The notes below the pieces were generated by a model that worked only from the letters and a program-made list of their open reading frames with translations, was not told where the DNA came from and searched no databases. Source: Knufia peltigerae (Eukaryota > Ascomycota > Eurotiomycetes > Chaetothyriales > Trichomeriaceae). Taken from it: DNA of 64,000 nucleotides. A program made the translations under genes and the position numbers. Position 1 is the stretch's first letter. Every line of letters starts with the position of its first letter. Below are positions 46,472 to 56,961 of the stretch, piece after piece. The stretch is from NCBI GenBank assembly GCA_030247855.1, contig JAPDRN010000044.1, forward strand, positions 62,001 through 126,000, read 5' to 3'.

Positions 46472-48337
46472 CTATGCTTGTGTGACCTCTGTAGGCTTGA
46501 TAGGTACAAAGTCCGGGTTCAGCTGCCTCTCCCACCCCGGTAGATGATAGCCGGGAGGACATGGCGCGACCACCCAGTCAGTTCGCATTGCAGAGCTCTG
46601 TCCCTCTGATTTGAAATCCAACGCCAACTTAATCAATTCAACATCTCCCAATCCCCACATACTTCCATCCATGGTCTGATAGTATTCTGTCTTGATCGCC
46701 GATTCGAAATTCCGATCAGCTATAAAACCTCTAACAACGTGCCTGTTCTTCCCGTGGCTAACAATTTCGTCGTAGTGGCGCATGTGGCCTACCAGTTCCT
46801 TGTTGCGCGATCTCAATGATGCTTGCTGTTCCTCACTGTATGTGCCGTAGGATTGCATTTGCAAGTTGGAGACGAGTAGCGAGCACTGGGTAACATACGA
46901 TCCACCTTGCCTGTTGCGTAGGTAGAGGGCATGTAGTACAGCAGCAGCACCTGCGTGCCCAGTCAGGTAGTCGGCATTTGGGCCAGGGAAGATATGGGCT
47001 TCGTCGTAACCATTGAAACGTCCTATCCCAAGACCAATGCCACATACCTGCAATGCAATGTTAGCAAACAGAGAGACTGGGGCGCAGCTACCACGCTTAC
47101 CGTATCGGCAATCTGTGCCCAGCCAGGTCTGATCACCCATGGCCCTTTCCAGCCATAGCAATTTTCCTGGCAGTAGACGATACCTCTGTCGCGCTTAGCC
47201 ACAAGTCCGAGAACAGCGTCACGACCAAAACCAAGATGCTCCATTACAGCTGGACGGTAGCCGTCGATGAACACATCAGCTTCTTGGATCAGCTCTAGAA
47301 GCTTCTTTCTGCCGGCGAAGGTCTTGAGATTGATGTCCACGCTTGTCTTACCAATACATCCATCGATGAGAGTTATTGGAAGCTCCGTATTAGTGGAACA
47401 TGATACACGGATAACAGTCGCACCTAGTGCTGCGCAGACTCGGCCAATGGTGGGTGCAGCAATTGCTCGTGCGAGATCAAGTACCTTGATCCCGGACAGC
47501 GGCCGCCTATCTGATCGATCATATCCTACAGTGTCCCAGGACAGGGGAGGCTGTGTGTAGTATGGCTGTGGGATCACGTTGTAATACGGCTCGTCTTGAA
47601 TGGCTCTTCCCTACTTGACATCAGTTTCACAAGATTCAGATTGAGGCGGATTCTTCTCTCACATGTGGGGAGTTCTCGAATTCTTCCTTTTCCAGGCAGA
47701 CAGTACCAGGTGTCCGATAGACATTATTGCTCCAGTTGTCAAGAGTCTCCGAGTCCAGGTTTCCCACAATCTTTGCGTACATGTCCAGTATTTGTTGCCA
47801 GCTCAAGTTCTCCTCATTGTGCTGTGGCACCCCAAGCATTTCCAGCAAGTGGGAAGGGTTCATATTCCCGTGGAGGGAGTACCAGCGGCCGTCCTTTGTC
47901 TTGTAAATATTGGTTGCAAGTTGACGGTAAAGTTCTTGTGTCTTGCCGTGATCCCACCGTTGCACTGCACCCATCATCTTCGGACTCCCCGATAACCAAG
48001 AGCCTTCATGGCGAGCAAACAATGCCCCGAGGCCGTTGAGCAATGCATGGGCAACATCAATTTCGACGTCTTGATCGATTCCGTAGCGATCCTTAGCTAT
48101 AGCAAGAGCAAAAACACCCACAAGGCCAAGAAGCCCTGCTTGGGACTCTGCAGCCTTGTACGGGACCGGGTAAAATGGGTCTCTTTCGTCTCCAGTGAAC
48201 TTGATTCTGTCGCCTAGTGCTTTGACATCGGATGGTACGTTCAAGCGAGAATCATTCAGGATTGTCTCGAAGATTTTCTTGGATTCTCCCTGGAGAGTAT
48301 ATGCTTTCTCAGCATTCAGACTGTCCTTGGCGATCAT
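46472..48337 (-). CDS. Family III CoA-transferase (CaiB/BaiF), two-domain form
   Basis: Three exons, 48337-47663, 47610-47101, 47047-46472, encode 586 aa, longer than the roughly 400-aa bacterial enzymes. The canonical N-terminal core ('LSGIKVLDLARAIAAPTIGRVCAALGATVIRV', 'DINLKTFAGRKKLLELIQEADVFIDGYRP', 'GRDAVLGLVAKRDRGIVYC') begins only near residue 260. It is followed by 'GPNADYLTGHAGAAAVLHAL' and a transferase C-terminal part. The first 240 residues resemble another CaiB segment ('GLLGLVGVFALAIAKDRYG...VDVAHALLNGLGALF'). The family moves CoA between carboxylic acids or racemises methyl-branched acyl-CoAs. Here it could activate the hydroxy acid from lactone opening for beta-oxidation. The ATG at 48337 follows only non-ATG in-frame codons. 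Confidence 0.88.
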
Positions 48338-49694
48338 TGTCTCGATCCTGGAAGTACTCGTGGAGGTGATCGCGCCGCTAACAGTCACACAGTTGAAGTG
48401 CTAGACATGGACACATCTTAATACACAGGAGGTCCACGGTGACTCTTTCAGACTTGGGCCGCACCTAAGCCACTACACAAAGCTGAAGTAAAGTCCGGAG
48501 AATTATGCGGTGGTGATACGAGCTCCGAGACGTGCGGGACATGTGTCAACTCGGGCTTCGGGTGGTTGAAGCATTCGTCGTCCCGTATCCAGGGGATGAC
48601 TTCTTCTTACGCACTCCAATCCCGTTTCCTTTCCATCCAGCAAAGGCAATCTTGTTGCGGGGAGGGTCGCGGGTGAGGAGGTCTGTCATGAGTAGACAGA
48701 ACAGAGAACAGACGACATCTCAGAACTCCACACTAAGCGTACTTACTAAGCATGTAACGCCAGGGGAACCGCACAGTTATCGCACGCTTCTCACAAAGGA
48801 ACTTCTTTTCCTTATGCTTTGAGTTCTGTAACTAGAGCACTTAGATAGGAAGACCTTTTTTAATTGTGTTATCACTCTGCCTATTCCATAGGCCTTTCCT
48901 AACAAGGTCATTAGGGTTTGTGAACTGTGTCGGCGTAAAAAAGCCGTCATGAGTGACTTGCTAGGAACCAATCTTTAATTATACACTTACTCTTATGACC
49001 TGAGCACGACATCGGCAGATTCAAGATAGTGTCTGAACAGGTGGTCATCAACAATAAGATCTGGTCGTGAAATAAAATCATTCGTAGTGAAAATGGGGCT
49101 AGGCACCCACATGCTGGTCGAAATACAAGGTCGACCATGGCGGGCCTTAGATCTTTCAGCCCAAATACCCAATTGCCATGTGGCTAGGATGACCACGATC
49201 GAGTGCTGGCACAGAGCATGGATGCTGTGATGGCGGAACCAGCGCGCATATCGGGTCACGTGTGGAGTTCCAAACAATCGGAAGCGATGTAACATTTTAC
49301 CAGGTCCCGTGACACACTCCGTAGAACGCGGAGTATCTACCGCCGATGATCAGCGCCACTAGGCCTAGTCGGACAATGATCTACGTACAATATACAGTAC
49401 CCACTTGTCAACACTTAAGCCTTTGCCTCGGCATATCTTGGCTTTTCGCCGTTTTCCATGCCATTTCTAATCTCTCTCACCTTATTATCACAATCTCACC
49501 GGCGCTTAGTTGACTCAATTCCTGCACAAGCATTTCGCGAACACAAGGAGTATTGTCATCGACACCAGGTCAATCTCGTGTCACGTGCCTTTTCATCCTC
49601 GCCAATACAATTCTGCCATTGACCTTGACCATCTCCCGTCAGGGTTGAGGATCAGCATATAATTGCTACGATTTCACCTTCGAATCGAAGCACC
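48338..49694. promoter_or_regulatory. Divergent intergenic region, CoA-transferase / Dal5-like carrier
   Basis: 1.36 kb. It holds both promoters. An ATG-started minus-strand frame at 49295-48993 (100 codons) and a short plus-strand piece near 48911-48975 that reads like the start of a zinc cluster ('CELCRRKK') are present, without continuation. I regard both as relics or chance. The TCCGGAGAAT word at 48494-48503 lies about 160 bp upstream of the CoA-transferase ATG. Confidence 0.4.
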
Positions 49695-51483
49695 ATGAGC
49701 GCTAAAGAAACGTCGCCTCCTCTCAATGAGGATCACACCCTGCCAGACAGCGATAAAGAACTACCTGAGGCACAACTACCAAAGGATGAAGCCACCGAGA
49801 ATGGCGACCATCGCACCGACCTCGAAATGTCTCCAGAAGAATACCGCTACATCCTTCGTAAACTCGACTGGGCAATCATCCCGTACTGCTCACTTTTGTA
49901 TCTTCTCAGCTTCTTAGACCGGGTCAACATCGGTCAAGCGGCTGTTGTCGGTCTCAAGACGGATTTGAACATTTCCAAGGGCAATGCATATGCCATTGCA
50001 CTTTCGGTTTTTTTTGTTGGATACATAATTGTGGAAGTGCCCTCCAACCTAATTCTCAAGGCTGTTAAACCCCATCGCTGGATTCCAATGATCATGATCG
50101 CCTGGGGAATTACCATGACACTCATGGGCCTGGTACAGAGCGGCGGGGGGCTCCAAGCCGCACGATTCTTCCTTGGAGTCGCTGAGGGAGGACTCTTCCC
50201 CGGGATTAATTTCATGCTCACATGCTGGTAAGTTCACGCTGTCCCTTTATATGACCTGATCCGGCTACTTGGTATGATTTAAGCCACTTACTAAAGAGGT
50301 ACTAGGTACGCCCGACGACATCAAAGCTTTCGGATCGGAATCTTCTTCTCGGGAGCCACGCTTGCTGGCGCCTTTGGTGGAGTTCTTGCCTACGGTTTGA
50401 AATACATTCCGTTTCCATCGTGGCAGCATTTTGGCGACATTCCTCAAAAGGCTGTGCCGCAACCGGGAGGATGGCGCTGGATTTTCATCATCGAGGGCCT
50501 GATCACCTTTCTCTGCGCGATTCCTGGCTGGTGGCTGCTTGTGGATTTCCCTGCCGATGACAACAAGATCTTAACTCACTCCGAGACAGCCAAGTGGAAC
50601 CACTTCCTAGCCAAGAGTCAGGGCGTCACCAACGCCAACGTTCCCTTCAGCTGGGATCAGATCCGCCAGTCCTTTGCGGATTATCGGATGTATTTGTATG
50701 CGGTGCTCTACATTTCCATCGCTGAGCCGCTCTACTCGTTGGCACTCTTTACCCCTACTATTATTGCCGATTTGGACTTTTCAGGTGCCTCAGCCAATCT
50801 GCTGTCTGTCCCACCATATGTGTTGGGCTTCATCACAACGGTATGTTCGCAGCCTTGCTGGATGTCGGATACACCTCATTTTCTTGTTCTATGGCCGTTC
50901 GTCGTCAGTACTAACCTGTGGATAGATGACTACCGCGTTTCTGGCGGACCGCTTCATTATGCGTGGGCCGTTTATCCTGTTCTGGGCTTGCTTCGTCATT
51001 ATCGGCTACGCTATTCTCATCTCAGATGTTTCGTCAGGTGTCAAATATTTTGCCATCTTCTTGACCGTCGCCGGCGTTTCTCCCAACATTGCCCTGGCCA
51101 TCAGCTGGGTTGGCGCTAACTTCGGTCCAATCTATGTTCGGGCTACGGTGATGGGCTTTTTCTTCACGATCGGCAACTCTGCAGGGTTAATAAGCAGCAA
51201 CATTTATCCGACTACTGAATCCCCAAGATTTATCAAGGGCCACGCCATCAACCTTGGTTTTGCAGGGTTAACGTTCATCTTGACGTCGCTCATCATGTTC
51301 ATCAACTGGCGACATAACAAGGCTCGCGACGCTATTTCATATGCTCATCCGGATGGTCGTGACGTTGATCCAGCTCGCCTAGCCCATGACGATGAGAAAG
51401 CGCGATGGGGATACGAGGGTTACAGCCATGAAGAACTTCTCAGACTCGGCGATCAGCATCGAGGCTTCCGTTACGTTCTCTAA
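49695..51483 (+). CDS. MFS transporter, anion:cation symporter (Dal5/allantoate-permease-like) family
   Basis: Three exons, 49695-50227, 50306-50840, 50926-51483, giving 541 aa. The charged N-terminal tail runs into 'YRYILRKLDWAIIPYCSLLYLLSFLDRVNIGQA', the classic start of the fungal Dal5-like family. Also present are 'VFFVGYIIVEVPSNLILKAVKPHRWIPMIMIAWG', 'RFFLGVAEGGLFPGINFMLTCWY', 'GGWRWIFIIEGLIT' and 'FTIGNSAGLISSNIYP' in the second half. Twelve membrane segments are expected. Members import carboxylates, ureides, vitamins and similar anions by proton symport. Location next to the sarcosine-oxidase-like gene suggests uptake of a small nitrogen compound. Confidence 0.9.
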
Positions 51484-51777
51484 GGGTTGGAATTAGTTAC
51501 AAGAAGATACTGTAGAGGCTATACTCAATCCACGACTGGCGAGGAAGTAAGAATACAACCTGTAGTGACTGAGAAGCCTTTGCGTACAGTACACTGTGAG
51601 TGGCTTATGTGATCTGGTTCAGGGGCGAAATGAGAACCATGAAACCGGGTTAATGTGGAATATGGAAGTTTAGAACATCGACCTCTTGGCTTAAACGCTA
51701 GCTATCCGCGTTCCTAAAGACCTAAAAGAGAAGAGAGCCTGGACCGACTGCTATTTCCGGTCAGTGTCGGTCAGTTT
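51484..51777. other. 3' flank of the Dal5-like carrier
   Basis: Nothing recognised. The repeat-containing segment begins at its right end ('ggtcagtgtcggtcag'). Confidence 0.35.
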
Positions 51778-52165
51778 CGACCAGTTAACCCCTAAATGTC
51801 GACCAGTTAACCCCGTATATATCGACGTTCACCGACTGTTTTCTTAGGTAGGTAACGCCTATCCCGAGAAACCTCCTAGGTGTTAAGGTCCCGGTGTAGA
51901 CAATTTATCAACTAGTTAACCTAAAATATTTGTTGACCAGTTGACCCTGACCGTCTTAGGCATACCTAGATCTTTCATTTAGGGGGACTTACCGCCTATA
52001 AGCGTGATCATTATGGGCGTTCCCTTTAACTAGATCGACTACCTTATAGGCGTGATTTTAGGTGTCAAATTTGTGTCGACCAGTTGACCCAAAAATTTGT
52101 TGACCAGTTGACCCGGCCGTCTTAGGCGTGTTAAGCACCTCACTTTAGGGGGACAGGCACGCCAA
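51778..52165. repeat. Noncoding repeat cluster with recurring gaccagtt(a/g)accc motif
   Basis: The 13-14 base motif occurs at 51778-51791, 51799-51813, 51933-51947, 52077-52090 and 52100-52114, with a diverged copy near 51906-51921. Larger blocks also recur. The word ttgttgaccagttgaccc, then (t/g)g(a)ccgtcttaggc, then ttagggggac with a gcc end, appears at about 51930-51994 and again at about 52097-52162. Copies differ mostly by transitions. No open frame or terminal inverted repeat is apparent, so it may be a decayed transposable element, a minisatellite or an internal duplication. Confidence 0.7.
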
Positions 52166-52244
52166 CATCTTTGCAATCGACTACTCGTAAGCCATTATTT
52201 TCCAGCTCTAGGGGCCCGTGCTGGCTGTGTGATTTGCTGTGCTA
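52166..52244. other. Short spacer downstream of the repeat cluster
   Basis: 3' flank of the sarcosine-oxidase-like gene. Confidence 0.3.
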
Positions 52245-53420
52245 CTAGAGTTTACCCTGAAGTAATGATGGCTGACTAGGTGGAATGCCAAAGTTTGAGA
52301 TGTCTTCCGTCGTCTTTCCATTGATGGCCAATTCGGCCATCACACGGCCAATCACCGGCGCAAATTTGAATCCGTGACCGGCGCCTAGGCCCACGATGAT
52401 GTCGGGATGGTTTTCCAGAGGACCAAGCACGAATTGTCGGTCTGGAGTGATCGCGTACTGGCAGGTGACAGTGCGAAGACTTTCCAGCCGATGACTTGGG
52501 ACCAGACCACCCATAAATGTAGTCAATTCGTGCAGCAGTTCAGGTGAATGGGCGTATGTCCGTTGTTCCGGCGTCATCAGATTCTCAGACGAGTCACGAG
52601 CGGCCTTGATTGTAGGTTCCCCAAACGTTGGGAATCCGTAGAACGTCTTGCCTTCGGTAAAGGCGATCCAGACTGGGAAATTGCCGGGTTCAAATGCTGC
52701 CGGATCGGCTGGCTTGAAATATGTCACTTGTTCCTGCATGATCTGTAGCGGAATGTGCACCCCAAGAGGGGCGAGTAGTTTGTTTGTCCAGGCGTCTGCG
52801 GCGAGGACAACCTTGTTTGCCTGGAATGTTCCTTGTGCCGTCTTGACGAGGACGCCCTTGTCGGGTCCTGCCAGAGGCACAACTTCAATGACTGAAGTGT
52901 TTTCTTTCAGAACGGCCCCGTGGGTACGAGCCATGAACTGCATCGTCATCACCGACTTGGCCGCGTGGGCAATGCCGGTGTCGGCCGTGTACACCACGTC
53001 CGCGTTTTCCGACAGGCCAAATTGCGGCCAGCGGTTCTTGGCCTGTTGTGCAGTGAGGAGCTCATAGGGCACATTGTTAGCCTCCAGACTTGCCGTGTAA
53101 TCTGTTGCCTTGACACTGGAGGAAGAGGAAGGTCGATCGTTCGTGAACAAGACGACGCCGCCTGTGACCGTCAACAGCTTGACCCCTGCGCATTGTTCAA
53201 GCTCGCGCCACTCTCTGTAGGCAGATTTGGCCAGCGCGACGTACTGCGGAGCATCGTAAGATGTCCTGACGATACGCGACGTGTCGTGAGAGGCACCATG
53301 TACATGTCCAAACTCGAATTGTTCAAATCCTATCACCTTGGCCCCCTTTCGGGCGGCCTGCCACACAGTCGCACTTCCAAATGCACCAAGACCGACCACG
53401 GCCACATCGAACTTTTCCAT
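52245..53420 (-). CDS. FAD-dependent amine oxidase, monomeric sarcosine-oxidase-like (DAO family)
   Basis: A single 391-aa exon. 'VAVVGLGAFGSATVW' (residues 7-20) is the FAD Rossmann loop, 'GFEQF.....HGASHDTSRIVR' is the second conserved block of sarcosine oxidases and fungal amine oxidases, and Cys320 in 'TVTCQYAITPD' matches the position of the covalent flavin Cys. The C-terminal block 'IIVGLGAGHGFKFAPVIGRVMAELA' is also typical. The enzyme should oxidise a secondary amine (sarcosine, pipecolate or N-methyl amino acid) to an imine with H2O2. The C-terminus -GKL is close to a peroxisomal PTS1 but not canonical. The ATG at 53420 was chosen; upstream in-frame codons are not ATG. Confidence 0.9.
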   Translation of the reverse strand: MEKFDVAVVGLGAFGSATVWQAARKGAKVIGFEQFEFGHVHGASHDTSRIVRTSYDAPQYVALAKSAYREWRELEQCAGVKLLTVTGGVVLFTNDRPSSSSSVKATDYTASLEANNVPYELLTAQQAKNRWPQFGLSENADVVYTADTGIAHAAKSVMTMQFMARTHGAVLKENTSVIEVVPLAGPDKGVLVKTAQGTFQANKVVLAADAWTNKLLAPLGVHIPLQIMQEQVTYFKPADPAAFEPGNFPVWIAFTEGKTFYGFPTFGEPTIKAARDSSENLMTPEQRTYAHSPELLHELTTFMGGLVPSHRLESLRTVTCQYAITPDRQFVLGPLENHPDIIVGLGAGHGFKFAPVIGRVMAELAINGKTTEDISNFGIPPSQPSLLQGKL

Positions 53421-54131
53421 GGTGTATCGTTTTGGAGTGTGGTTTTTGGACCTCACCACAAAACTACAGGACGACAAACCGAGATATCGACGCAGTTAAT
53501 ACCGACTCGCAAGTTGAATGAGGTCAAGTCCGCCTGTCTCCCCCTGGATCGGGGAGATCATGGATTCGAGGCCGATCACGTGGGCGCTTTGCTGGGGAAA
53601 ATCTCCGTCTCTCGGAGCGATGCGCGCCCGGCCTTGGAGTGCCTAAGAGAGCTGGCGACTTAGTTCGGCTTTTAGCCGGCGCCCGAGTTCGATGTCAAAA
53701 GGATTGTCTGCTTAACTTGAACAAGTTGTGCGCGTACCTGACTGATTATACCAGTTCATCACCCTGGCATTCCTGTGCATATCTGCTGGGCTTGTAAAGC
53801 CGCAGGCAACGCCTCTCCAGGGCTTGATTTTCCTGCTTATTCCATGTTGTCACGATGAAGTTTCAAGTTCGCCCCTGCAGAACTGTCTTTCCTTTTCAAT
53901 GCAAGTTCTCAATCAATACTAATTGTAATTGCTCAACAGAGTCTTCAAATATTTAAGACATTTTTCCAATCATTGAAGCCACTGTTATCCCGACTCATAG
54001 TGAAGCGACGTGCCGATTCCTCTTACAAGATGAGTCTGACCATTCTGTCCTTTTTCTCTTCCCACTCGAGCTTGTCTACGTGGACAGGACCACTTCAAGC
54101 CAATCAACCCCTCGTGTAACCCACTCTACCT
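53421..54131. other. Upstream region of the amine oxidase
   Basis: Promoter of the minus-strand oxidase and 3' flank of the next carrier. Nothing else recognised. Confidence 0.4.
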
Positions 54132-56201
54132 CTACATCGCCTGTTTGCCGTAGGGTTCAAAAGGAAACATGACAGCCACAAAAGCCTAAAATTCATGTTT
54201 AGTAGCTTCTCTGAGGGCTTCTAGGAATGAGATCTCACCATGACCACATAAAGGCCAGCGCATACAAATATTGGTACTGATGTGGCAGTGTTCCCGTATG
54301 CGGCAACAAATGAGGAAACCAATCCCATCACTCGATTGAACGCCACAGCTATCCCGTTACCTGTCGCCCGGTGTGCTGATGGCAGAGACTACAATTGAAT
54401 TCTCAGTTTTTAGTGACAAACGACAGATGTAGCAGAGGACGTACCTCTGGAGTATAGGCATATACTTCAAAATTGCTGTCAGCAGAGTTCACACCGTCTG
54501 TTTCAGCGAGACTTACGAGTGCCATAGTAAATATTCAAGGAGAAAGAAATTGCACAACTCAAACCAACATTTTGAGCTGGAGTCCGGACGGCTGTGTAGG
54601 CGAAGAAGAAGGCCATGGTGATGAGAGCCCCAATTGCCATTGTGTACCTACGACCAAGAACCTTGAGATTGCACATGAAACCAGCAGCTACCGGTCCGAA
54701 AATTCCGGCGACGCTGCTGAGCATGTAGTTGCGCCACTGGTAATACGGGCCTGACTGACCAGTCTGAGCTCCACGTGTGGCAAGGTAATCAGGGAGGAAG
54801 ACATAGAACAGGGGATATGCCAATCCTAGAAAAAGTCAGCACAAATCGCCAAAATGAAATGTGAAAGGGTAGGCAGTGATTACCAATGAGGAGCCAGGAC
54901 AGCCAAATCATGGTTGTCGAAAGCGCCAATTTCTTGGTCACGAATAATCCACAGATATGGGCCCAGAGTTCGTTGAAGCCGTACCTAGAATTACCATAGG
55001 TAGAAGTAATCCTTCCAAGAGAATCCAGCGCCTCAAGCGTAAGATGGCAGGGTCGATTATATTTTTGAGCAATGTCCTGGAAAGTTTTGACCACTGCAGC
55101 GTCATCGCCTTTGGTGAGTAGATATTTGGGAGTCTCGCGAAGACGGATGACTGTGACTCGTAAAATGCTGCAGAGCATCACGAGTCCTCCATTTCCATAC
55201 CAGATATACCGCCAACCCTTGACTTCGTGTCAGTTCCGCTCGCAGTACGGAATGTGTAGGTGGATTACCATATTGTTCTCCTTTGTGCAAGTGGTTGCAT
55301 CCTGGCATGTCAGTCTTGAACTCGAGAAAATTGGCCAGCAGAAAGCTGCAACAATCACATAGGCTAGACCCCACCAACATGCCATCAGCGTGATCAGCCA
55401 TTGTTTGTTGCTGGGAAGATATTCGAGGAAGACGGTAGTGTCGAGTACAAGATTACCACCAGCACCGAATCTGTGACCCTCGGTATTTAGCAGTCAAGGC
55501 AGAAAAGCAAGGGTATCATTGGAAGTAGATGAGTTTCAGGAGAGTGGAAGGCTTACGCAGCTAGACTAACAAAAACAGCAAGCACAACCCAATTCGGCGA
55601 CGAGCCAGCAACAATGGCAAAAACAGAGGAGGAAAAGAGGGACACATTGAAAGCAAAACGGCGGCCGATAATATCCGCACCTATGTAAAGGGTCAGTAAA
55701 AGTCTTGTCGCAGAACAGGTGGGTAAATTATGCTACCTAGTCCCCATACAAGCACTCCCACCAGCATGCCTGTATACACAGCTACATTGAGAGCGTATGC
55801 GAATGATGGCCGAAATTCGAGAGCAGCTTGACTTGCAGTTACAGCTTGGAGGGCAAGAATGAGAGAATCGGCCGAATATCCGAAACCGTTGAGGAAGAAT
55901 AGCTTCAGGTGCATGGGAGTCCATCCGATCTCATCCATCGTCTGTACGAAAAATTAACTCATTGCTCTAATGTCGAGGTCGGGCTTGGTCAGACCTTATT
56001 AACAAGCCGCATCTTTGCATCAAGAACCGGGTCGATCTCACGCATAGAAAAAATTTGAGCTTCTTCGCTCTCAATTTCGATATTGGAAGCGTCGCCAAGA
56101 TGGTCAACATCATCATGTAGTCCAGCATGATGTTCTCGATCGGTGCCCTTCTCGAATGATCGCTCCATACCGTCAGATTTGTCGAAAATATTTTCATCCA
56201 T
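54132..56201 (-). CDS. MFS transporter, SV2-like / metabolite:H+ symporter type
   Basis: Nine exons: 56201-55995, 55941-55737, 55680-55557, 55470-55269, 55217-54884, 54825-54517, 54464-54445, 54388-54239, 54185-54132, giving 534 aa. An acidic N-terminal tail of about 70 residues precedes 'GWTPMHLKLFFLNGFGYSADSLILALQ', the TM1 block of SV2/aromatic-acid-type carriers. Other hallmarks: 'GADIIGRRFAFNVSL', 'LPSNKQWLITLMACWWGLAYV', 'RLRETPKYLL' after TM6 and 'YTPEVLPS'-like 'YTPESLPSAHRATGNG' (across the 20-bp exon). It should import an organic acid, amine or similar metabolite with protons. It is divergent from the Rieske oxygenase gene, which suggests it feeds that enzyme. Confidence 0.9.
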
Positions 56202-56961
56202 GGCGCTCTAATATCGATAAAGATGAAGGTTCGCAAAAATTATCTCTTCTGACTGAGGGTTGTGGGTGGGCTTGGGGGTTGGGAGCCTTTTCAAGGTCGC
56301 AGGCCTAAGAGGTCCCCGCGAACGCGGAGCACAAGGTCCACTCTGGGCAGATGTGGAGAAGATAAACAGCCCTTTCGACCATTGCTTTGAATCTACTTGA
56401 AGATTCAGGCTTCGGAATTCGCCCGTTAGATCCCATGTAGCCGTTCCTCTTTAGATGTGCGAATCAGAAAGAGGTCCCGCACGCGTGGCAAGCTCAATGA
56501 CAAGTCTTGACTAAGGCATTGATTGATTGATTATTTTCAAGGGCACCAGCGGGCTAAGCCCAATGATGACTTAGCTAATTCTAAGGTAGTATTGTCAAGC
56601 ATATTGTATCGTCAAGGATAAACTCCGAAGGCGGAGGGTGTCGAACAGCCTATCACGTGACCGGCTCTATCCGGACTGTGTGCAGCAGCTGGCTGGCCCG
56701 CCGAAAGATTAGGGCAAGTATTAATCGGGGAGCCAGGATCAAAACTCCCCTGGGATACTGCACCACTAGACCGTACACATCTGCGGGATAGAATGAGGAG
56801 TACCTCACATGAAATTAAAATGCTCATCGGACCTGCCTTTCTTGTTCTCTAAGCAAATAGTCTATAGTCTAGGATTATCTGCCATCTTGCCCATACCTGT
56901 CTTTTCTACGAGAGGAATCTCGCCTTTAGAAACTTCCAGGTCTACAGCCATTCGACCCAGC
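56202..56961. promoter_or_regulatory. Divergent promoter, MFS carrier / Rieske oxygenase
   Basis: 760 bp between the two chosen starts. An in-frame ATG for the oxygenase at 56809 would add 51 residues that do not resemble the family, so I treat that stretch as 5' UTR. 'cccgcgaacgcgg' near 56316 is a short GC-rich palindrome-like element of unknown role. Confidence 0.45.

Noticed and set aside
48911..48975. Short piece resembling the start of a Zn2Cys6 cluster (CELCRRKK)
   Set aside because: No following cysteines and no downstream regulatory domain; too short to call.
48993..49295. ATG-started 100-codon minus-strand frame
   Set aside because: No similarity I can name and it lies in a divergent promoter region; kept only as a remark.
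56809..56961. N-terminal extension of the Rieske oxygenase from an upstream ATG
   Set aside because: The extra 51 residues do not match the family, whereas 'MLSSLGSF' at 56962 does.
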